The notes under the pieces were generated by a model. The model saw only the letters and a program-made list of their open reading frames with translations. It had not been told where the DNA came from and ran no database searches. From positions 49,068 through 113,067 of the forward strand of contig SDAY01000001.1 in assembly GCA_006212015.1 (NCBI GenBank): a DNA stretch of 64,000 nt. Direction: 5' to 3'. Source of the DNA: Halothiobacillaceae bacterium (lineage in GTDB: Bacteria; Pseudomonadota; Gammaproteobacteria; Halothiobacillales; Halothiobacillaceae). How positions within the stretch are numbered: the first letter of the stretch is position 1; each line of letters opens with the position of its first letter. Shown here piece after piece: positions 54,023-64,000 of this stretch. The position numbers and the translations under genes are program-made.

Positions 54023-55537
54023 ATGTTTGCCGATTGGCCCTTGCTTAGCCTGCTCGTATGGCTTCCCATCATCAGTGGCATCGTGGTCCTGATGGTGGGC
54101 GATCGTTCCCCACAGGCCGTACGTCGCCTCAGTCTGTTCGGCAGCCTGCTGGTCTTCCTCATCAGCCTGTTGTTGGTGACCGGTTTCGATTCGACCACCG
54201 CCTCCATGCAGTTTGTGGAGCGCCTTCCCTGGATTTCCACCTTCCACATCGAATACTTCCTCGGTGTGGACGGCATTTCCATGCCCCTGATCATTCTGAC
54301 CACCTTCACCACCGTGCTGGTGGTGCTTGCAGGCTGGGACGTCATCGAGGAGAAGGTTTCCCAGTACATGGCGGCCTTCCTGATCATGGAAGGCATGATG
54401 ATCGGCACCTTCGCCGCGTTGGACGCCATCCAGTTCTATTTCTTCTTCGAAGGCATGCTGATCCCGATGTATCTCGTGATCGGCATCTGGGGTGGTCCGC
54501 GCCGGGTCTACGCGACCCTGAAGTTCTTCCTCTACACCTTCCTCGGCTCGGTGTTCATGCTGGTCGCCCTGATCTACATGTACTTCCAATCCGGCAGTTT
54601 CAGCGTGCTGGACATGCATGCGCTGCCCTTGAACATGACCGAGCAGACCCTGATCTTCCTGGCCTTCCTGATCGCCTTCGCGGTGAAGATTCCGATGTGG
54701 CCCGTGCATACCTGGCTGCCCGATGCCCACGTCGAGGCCCCGACCGGCGGTTCGGTCATCCTGGCGGCAATCATGCTCAAGATCGGCGGCTATGGCTTCA
54801 TGCGCTTCTCGTTGCCGATCACCCCGGATGCGAGCCACGCGCTGGACTGGATGATCATTTTCATGTCGCTGGTCGCGATCGTCTACATCGGTTTCGTCGC
54901 GCTTGCGCAGAGCGACATGAAGAAACTGGTGGCCTACTCGTCGATCTCGCACATGGGCTTTGTCACCCTCGGCATGTTCGTCGTCTTCATGATCATGGCC
55001 AATCCCGTGGGCGAGGGCGGCGCCGCGCTTGCCCTCGAGGGCGCGATGATCCAGATGGTCTCCCATGGATTCATCTCGGCGGCCATGTTCCTTGCCATTG
55101 GCGTCATGTACGACCGCCTTCACAGCCGGGAGATTTCCGCCTATGGCGGCGTCGCCAGCAGCATGCCGATGTTCGCCGCCTTCGTGGTGCTGTTCGCCAT
55201 GGCCAACGTCGGCCTTCCTGGCACCTCGGGTTTCGTCGGCGAGTTCATGGTCATCCTTGCCAGCTACAAGGCCAACTTCTGGATTGCCTTCATCGCGGCC
55301 CTGACCCTGATCATCGGCGCGGCCTATACCCTGTGGATGGTCAAGCGCGTGATCTTCGGAGAGATCCGCCATCAGGAGGTGGCGCGCATGCCCGATCTGA
55401 ATGGCCGTGAGTTCGTGATCATGGCCAGCCTTGCCTTCTTTGTCCTCCTCGTGGGTGTCTGGCCTGATCCGCTGGCCCATGTCATGCATGCCAGCATCGA
55501 CAACCTCGTTCACCACATCGCCCAATCCAAGCTCTGA
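54023..55537 (+). CDS. nuoM: NADH-quinone oxidoreductase subunit M
   Basis: Antiporter-like pump subunit, 504 residues, about 14 helices. Conserved FFFEGMLIPMYLVIGIWGGPRRVYATLKFFLYT, KIPMWPVHTWLPDAHVEAPTGGSVILAAIMLKIGGYGF, SSISHMGFVTLG and LPGTSGFVGEFM. Starts 42 bases after nuoL. Confidence 0.97.
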   Translation: MFADWPLLSLLVWLPIISGIVVLMVGDRSPQAVRRLSLFGSLLVFLISLLLVTGFDSTTASMQFVERLPWISTFHIEYFLGVDGISMPLIILTTFTTVLVVLAGWDVIEEKVSQYMAAFLIMEGMMIGTFAALDAIQFYFFFEGMLIPMYLVIGIWGGPRRVYATLKFFLYTFLGSVFMLVALIYMYFQSGSFSVLDMHALPLNMTEQTLIFLAFLIAFAVKIPMWPVHTWLPDAHVEAPTGGSVILAAIMLKIGGYGFMRFSLPITPDASHALDWMIIFMSLVAIVYIGFVALAQSDMKKLVAYSSISHMGFVTLGMFVVFMIMANPVGEGGAALALEGAMIQMVSHGFISAAMFLAIGVMYDRLHSREISAYGGVASSMPMFAAFVVLFAMANVGLPGTSGFVGEFMVILASYKANFWIAFIAALTLIIGAAYTLWMVKRVIFGEIRHQEVARMPDLNGREFVIMASLAFFVLLVGVWPDPLAHVMHASIDNLVHHIAQSKL

Positions 55538-55551
55538 GCCCCGGACACGCC

Positions 55552-56994
55552 ATGACCCTTGATGCGCTCAACCTGATGCCCGTCCTGCCGGAGATCATTC
55601 TCCTGACCCTGGCCTGCGCCATTCTCCTGATCGACGTGTTCATGCGCGAAGGCCAGCGTGATGTGACCTATGGGCTCACCCAGCTTGCCCTGGTCGTGAC
55701 ATCTGTCGCGGTCCTTTCCGGCATGGGCATGGACCAGCGCCTCAGTTTCGAAGGCAGCGTCATCAACGATGGCCTGTCCGATGTGATGAAGCTCTTCATC
55801 CTGCTGATCACCGCGATGGCGTTTGCCCTGTCGCGCGATTACATGAAGGAGCGCGGCATCCAGAAGGGTGAATACTACCTGCTCGGCCTGTTCGGCGTGC
55901 TCGGCATGATGGTCATGGTCAGCTCGTACAGCCTGCTGCTGATCTATCTTGGTCTCGAGCTGATGTCGCTCGCCATGTACGCCATGGTGGCCGTGCATCG
56001 CGACGACATTCGCGCCTCCGAGGCCGCGATGAAGTATTTCGTCCTGGGCGCGCTTGCTTCCGGCCTGCTGCTGTACGGCATGTCCATGCTCTATGGGGTG
56101 ACGGGCTCGCTCGACATCCCGGCCATCCGTCAGGCCGTGATGGCCGGGACCGCATCGGATACCGCGTTGCTGTTTGCCGCCGTCTTCATCGTTGCCGGCC
56201 TGGTGTTCAAGGTGGGCGCGGCGCCGTTCCACATGTGGCTGCCGGATGTGTATGACGGCGCACCGACCGGCGTCACGCTTTACCTGAGCGCGGCCCCCAA
56301 GATCGCCGCCCTCGCCATCATCCTTCGCCTGCTCGGCGATGCCATGATCGGGATGCTGCCCGATTGGCAAACCCTCCTCATCGTGTTTGCCGTGGCCTCG
56401 CTCTTTGTCGGCAACGTCGTCGCCATCGCGCAGACGAGCTTCAAGCGGATGCTGGCCTACTCCACCATTTCCCATGTCGGCTTCATTCTGCTGGGTGTTC
56501 TTGCGGGTACCAAGGCGGGCTTTGCCTCGGCCTTGTTCTACACCATCACCTATGCACTGATGACCGTGGGTGGCTTCGGCCTGATCGCCTACCTCGCCTC
56601 CAAGGGGCTGGAAGCGGACAAGCTCGATGACCTCAAGGGGCTCAATGATCGAAGCCCCTGGATGGCCTTCATCCTGCTGATCCTGATGTTCTCCATGGCC
56701 GGCATTCCCTTCACCCTAGGCTTCTGGGCCAAGCTTGCGGTCCTGCAGGCTGTGGTCGAGATCGACATGGTATGGCTTGCCGTCTATGCCGTGGTCATGT
56801 CCGTGATCGGCGCGTTCTATTATCTGCGCGCGCTGAAGATGGCCTACTTCGACAAGCCGATTGTCAAGGGCCTGCAGCCGCGTTCATGGGATGCGCGGAT
56901 GGTCTTGAATGTCAACGGGCTGGCCATCCTTGCCCTTGGTCTGTACCCCACCAGCCTGATTGCGCTCTGCGCGACCGTCTTCAACGCAGGCTGA
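55552..56994 (+). CDS. nuoN: NADH-quinone oxidoreductase subunit N
   Basis: Third antiporter-like subunit, 480 residues, about 14 helices. Conserved YLGLELMSLAMYAMVA, KYFVLGALASGLLLYGMSMLYG, KVGAAPFHMWLPDVYDGAPTGVTLYLSAAPKIAAL, YSTISHVGFILLG and GIPFTLGFWAK. Last of the 14 canonical nuo genes. Confidence 0.97.
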   Translation: MTLDALNLMPVLPEIILLTLACAILLIDVFMREGQRDVTYGLTQLALVVTSVAVLSGMGMDQRLSFEGSVINDGLSDVMKLFILLITAMAFALSRDYMKERGIQKGEYYLLGLFGVLGMMVMVSSYSLLLIYLGLELMSLAMYAMVAVHRDDIRASEAAMKYFVLGALASGLLLYGMSMLYGVTGSLDIPAIRQAVMAGTASDTALLFAAVFIVAGLVFKVGAAPFHMWLPDVYDGAPTGVTLYLSAAPKIAALAIILRLLGDAMIGMLPDWQTLLIVFAVASLFVGNVVAIAQTSFKRMLAYSTISHVGFILLGVLAGTKAGFASALFYTITYALMTVGGFGLIAYLASKGLEADKLDDLKGLNDRSPWMAFILLILMFSMAGIPFTLGFWAKLAVLQAVVEIDMVWLAVYAVVMSVIGAFYYLRALKMAYFDKPIVKGLQPRSWDARMVLNVNGLAILALGLYPTSLIALCATVFNAG

Positions 56995-57002
56995 TCGCTT
57001 CC

Positions 57003-57368
57003 ATGACCTCGACGACGGACGTCCTTGTGCTCATCCTTGCCGGCTTTGTGTTCGCCAATCTCCCCTGGTTGAACGAGCGCTTGTTCACCGTCATTCGTCT
57101 GGGCTCGGCTGACAAGCCCTTCCTGGTGCGTCTGCTCGAGTGGGTGCTTGGTTTTGGCGTGACCATGCTGCTTGCCTGGCGGCTTGAGCTGGGCTGCCTG
57201 ACCAGCCCTGCTGCCTTCATCGGGCTGGCGGACTGTCCTGGCGACATCCATCCGAAAGGGTGGGAGTTCTATTCAATCACGCTCGTGCTGTACGGCGTAT
57301 TCGCGCTTCCGGGATTCATCTATTTTGTCGAGCGGCGCCGAAACCGACGCCCTGCCGCGGCACAGTAA
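57003..57368 (+). CDS. DUF2818 family membrane protein
   Basis: A 121-residue protein with four hydrophobic segments: VLVLILAGFVFANLPWL, FLVRLLEWVLGFGVTMLLAW, a weaker middle one, and YSITLVLYGVFALPGFIYFV. It contains FANLPWLNERLF and KGWEFY, typical of DUF2818, a family found straight after nuoN in many beta- and some gammaproteobacteria. The 8-base gap to nuoN puts it in the same transcript. It may be an accessory or assembly factor of complex I; no direct function is known to me. Confidence 0.88.
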   Translation: MTSTTDVLVLILAGFVFANLPWLNERLFTVIRLGSADKPFLVRLLEWVLGFGVTMLLAWRLELGCLTSPAAFIGLADCPGDIHPKGWEFYSITLVLYGVFALPGFIYFVERRRNRRPAAAQ

Positions 57369-57394
57369 TCCTCCCTTCGGGTGCCTGACGGTTC

Positions 57395-58038
57395 TCAGAC
57401 ACGCTCTACGACCCGCATCCCACCTCGCAGCAGGCGTTCCGCCGTGGTCATGAAATGCTTGCGCTTTAGCAGCAGGTTCCACTTGCTGCCCCCGCACTGA
57501 TGCCACAGCACCGCCGAACGTATCCCAGCCAGCAGGGCGGCGCGTATCTGCTGGGCCACGGCCGCCTTGGCGAGTTGGTTGGGGTTGCCGTTGACGATGA
57601 TCTTCGGTGACAGGGTGCTGATGGTCTGCTGGTAGACGCGGGCCAGTGTTTCAACGACTTCCGCCGACAGCGGGCCGGCCGTCATGAACCCATGCTCCAG
57701 CAACTGGAGCTGGCGCTGGATCGTCCCCATCATGTCCGGGTGCTGCAGCAACTGCTTGGCAAGCTGGAGCAGGGTCAGCGCGTGGCGCGTGATGTCCACA
57801 TCCTGCTTGCCCGTCTGGCCTGCAAGCTGTTTTCTGAGATGGCGCAGGCCTTCACCGACATTCGATACGCCGCCATAGACCGATGGCACGTCGGCCGCGT
57901 CAAACCTGAACAGGCTTTCGAGGCTTGCGCGCATGGGGCCTTCCGGGGCCTCGCCTTGATGGGCGAGCTCGCGCACCAGCAGGCAGGCCTGGACGACACC
58001 CGCCAGGGCCAGGGTCTGATCTTCAATCGTATGCGCCA

Positions 58039-58039
<1 letters not shown>
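57395..58039 (-). CDS. hflD: High-frequency lysogenisation protein HflD homologue
   Basis: A 214-residue, mostly helical protein of the HflD/YcfC family. In E. coli it is a membrane-associated factor that counteracts lambda CII; its cellular role is unclear. Visible: TLALAGVVQACLLVRELA at the N-terminus, YGGVSNVGEGLRHLRKQL, PKIIVNGNPNQLA and the C-terminal AGIRSAVLWHQCGGSKW..LLKRK segment typical of the family. Start overlaps the mnmA stop (ATGA). The nudJ-mnmA-hflD order matches E. coli. Confidence 0.93.
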
Positions 58040-59606
<1,567 letters not shown>

Positions 59607-59631
59607 GCGGCAAATCTATCAAAAATGACCC

Positions 59632-59637
59632 TATAAT
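59632..59637 (+). promoter_or_regulatory. Consensus -10 box of the icd promoter
   Basis: A perfect TATAAT at 59632-59637, 37 bases before the icd ATG, in the gap to the divergent nudJ gene. No good -35 is seen at the usual distance (GGCAAA region), so an activator or weak promoter is possible. Confidence 0.5.
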
Positions 59638-59673
59638 GCCCGCTAACGTTTGCCATAAAAGATCGGAGCAGCC

Positions 59674-60930
<1,257 letters not shown>

Positions 60931-60955
60931 CTGCGCTATCGCGCCGCAACAACAG

Positions 60956-60980
60956 AGCCCCGTCAAGTGCGGGGCTTTTT
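60956..60980 (+). terminator. Rho-independent terminator of icd
   Basis: AGCCCCG (60956-60962) pairs with CGGGGCT (60970-60976) over a 7-base loop and is followed by TTTT, 25 bases after the icd stop. Confidence 0.92.
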
Positions 60981-61040
60981 CATGGGGCTGCCAAAAAGAC
61001 CTGCTACAAGGTAGTTATTGATTCTTTAGGCAAAGCCACC

Positions 61041-61613
61041 ATGCGCATCCTCATCATTCTCGGTCACCCGGATCACGAAACCTTCTGCGGCGCCCTGGAG
61101 GATGCCTACGCCCAGGGTGCGGGCATGGCGGGCGCCGAGGTGCGGCGGCTCAATCTCGGCGAGCTGGCCTTCGACCCGCTGCTGCATCAGGGCTACAAGG
61201 TCATCCAGGAGCTGGAGCCTGACCTCAGGCACGCGCAGGAGGCGATCCGCTGGGCCGAGCATATCGTCATCGTCTACCCGACCTGGTGGGGCGACATGCC
61301 GGCGGTGATGAAGGGCTTCTTCGATCGCATCCTCCTGCCGGGCTTTGGCTACAAGGTGCTGTCGCAATGGCGCTGGAAGAAGCTGCTCAAGGGCCGTTCG
61401 GCGCGCCTGATCGTGACCATGGACACGCCGCCGCTGCTGCACTGGCTGCTGTATGGCGCGCCGGGCGTGAAGCTGGTGAAGAACGTCATCCTCGGGTTTT
61501 GCGGCATCGCCCCGGTGCGGGTGAGCGCGTTCGGCTCGATCCGTTATGCGACCGATGTGCAGCGCGCCCGGTGGATCGCCAAGGTGGAGGCGCTGGGCAA
61601 GAGCATGACGTGA
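61041..61613 (+). CDS. Flavodoxin-fold NAD(P)H oxidoreductase
   Basis: A 190-residue protein of the NQO1/KefF/MdaB-type flavodoxin-like family. N-terminal ILIILGHPDHETFCGAL binds FMN/FAD phosphate, then LNLGELAFDPLLHQGYK, the family-typical YPTWWGDMPAVMKGFFDRILLPGFGY, and a C-terminal helical part (GFCGIAPVRVSAFGSIRYA). It likely reduces quinones or aromatic compounds with two electrons in the cytoplasm; the true substrate is unknown. It stands alone between icd and the ygiQ-like gene. Confidence 0.9.
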   Translation: MRILIILGHPDHETFCGALEDAYAQGAGMAGAEVRRLNLGELAFDPLLHQGYKVIQELEPDLRHAQEAIRWAEHIVIVYPTWWGDMPAVMKGFFDRILLPGFGYKVLSQWRWKKLLKGRSARLIVTMDTPPLLHWLLYGAPGVKLVKNVILGFCGIAPVRVSAFGSIRYATDVQRARWIAKVEALGKSMT

Positions 61614-61724
61614 ATCGGGCCCGATTCAGGCCCGATTCAAGCCTGATGTCAGGGGATATTCCCCTTGAAATTCATGCTATTGTGCGCAACCTTCAAAATC
61701 CCCCGCCTTCCAGGTTGCGCGCCC

Positions 61725-64000
<2,276 letters not shown>

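Overview
The window is GC-rich, densely coded chromosomal DNA from a gammaproteobacterium that most likely lives by oxidising reduced sulfur with oxygen. Several gene blocks in classical gammaproteobacterial order support this (dat-ybeD-lipB-lipA; rlmE-ftsH-folP-glmM-tpiA-secG-tRNA-Leu-nuoA..N; nudJ-mnmA-hflD opposite icd). So do two different sulfide-oxidising flavoproteins, an Acidithiobacillus-like sulfide:quinone reductase and a flavocytochrome c sulfide dehydrogenase. The genus cannot be fixed from sequence alone. No transposase, prophage, CRISPR array or rRNA was seen.

Layout. 1-4.1 kb: lipoate synthesis, a NERD-domain protein and MazG. 4.1-8.5 kb: a 161-bp cassette of five back-to-back hairpins, then two tandem secreted GH5 cellulases with C-terminal CBM2-like domains; the second has a c-di-GMP-I (GEMM) riboswitch in its leader. 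8.5-13.9 kb: DUF1841 and nth (minus strand), motAB, pyrD, folD. 13.9-17.9 kb: a repeat-rich spacer, then a PhnD-like periplasmic binding protein overlapping a membrane HAMP-PAS-GGDEF-EAL protein, then a second, inverted copy of the hairpin cassette. 17.9-24.5 kb: relA, a membrane-anchored methyltransferase, truD, sqr, aat, yhbY. 24.5-36.3 kb: a respiratory island. Haem O and haem A synthases flank a PepSY protein on the minus strand. Divergently, one plus-strand unit encodes FccA-FccB, a 46-residue subunit IIa, CuA subunit II and subunit I of a ba3-like oxidase and a dihaem cytochrome c, ending at a strong terminator. Copper supply and assembly genes follow (CcoI-like ATPase, Sco, PCuAC). 36.3-42.3 kb: rlmE, ftsH, folP, glmM, tpiA, secG, tRNA-Leu(GAG). 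42.5-57.4 kb: the 14-gene complex I operon plus a DUF2818 gene. 57.4-64 kb: hflD, mnmA, nudJ, icd, a flavodoxin-fold oxidoreductase and a YgiQ-type radical SAM protein cut by the window end.

How it fits together. Electrons from sulfide can enter at the quinone level (Sqr) or at cytochrome c (FccAB). The second route is encoded in the same unit as the oxidase that would consume them. NADH oxidation runs through Nuo. c-di-GMP made or degraded by the GGDEF-EAL protein could be read by the riboswitch ahead of cellulase 2, tying cellulose hydrolysis to the biofilm/motility second messenger.

The intergenic regions are unusually structured. I found two copies of the five-hairpin cassette with compensatory stem changes and opposite orientation between flanks of constant orientation; a REP doublet; five copies of an 18-nt REP-like palindrome; three copies of an element with CGTCAT-type inverted ends; and a 235-bp element with perfect 19-bp inverted ends. 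The most novel material is the hairpin cassette and the riboswitch-cellulase unit.
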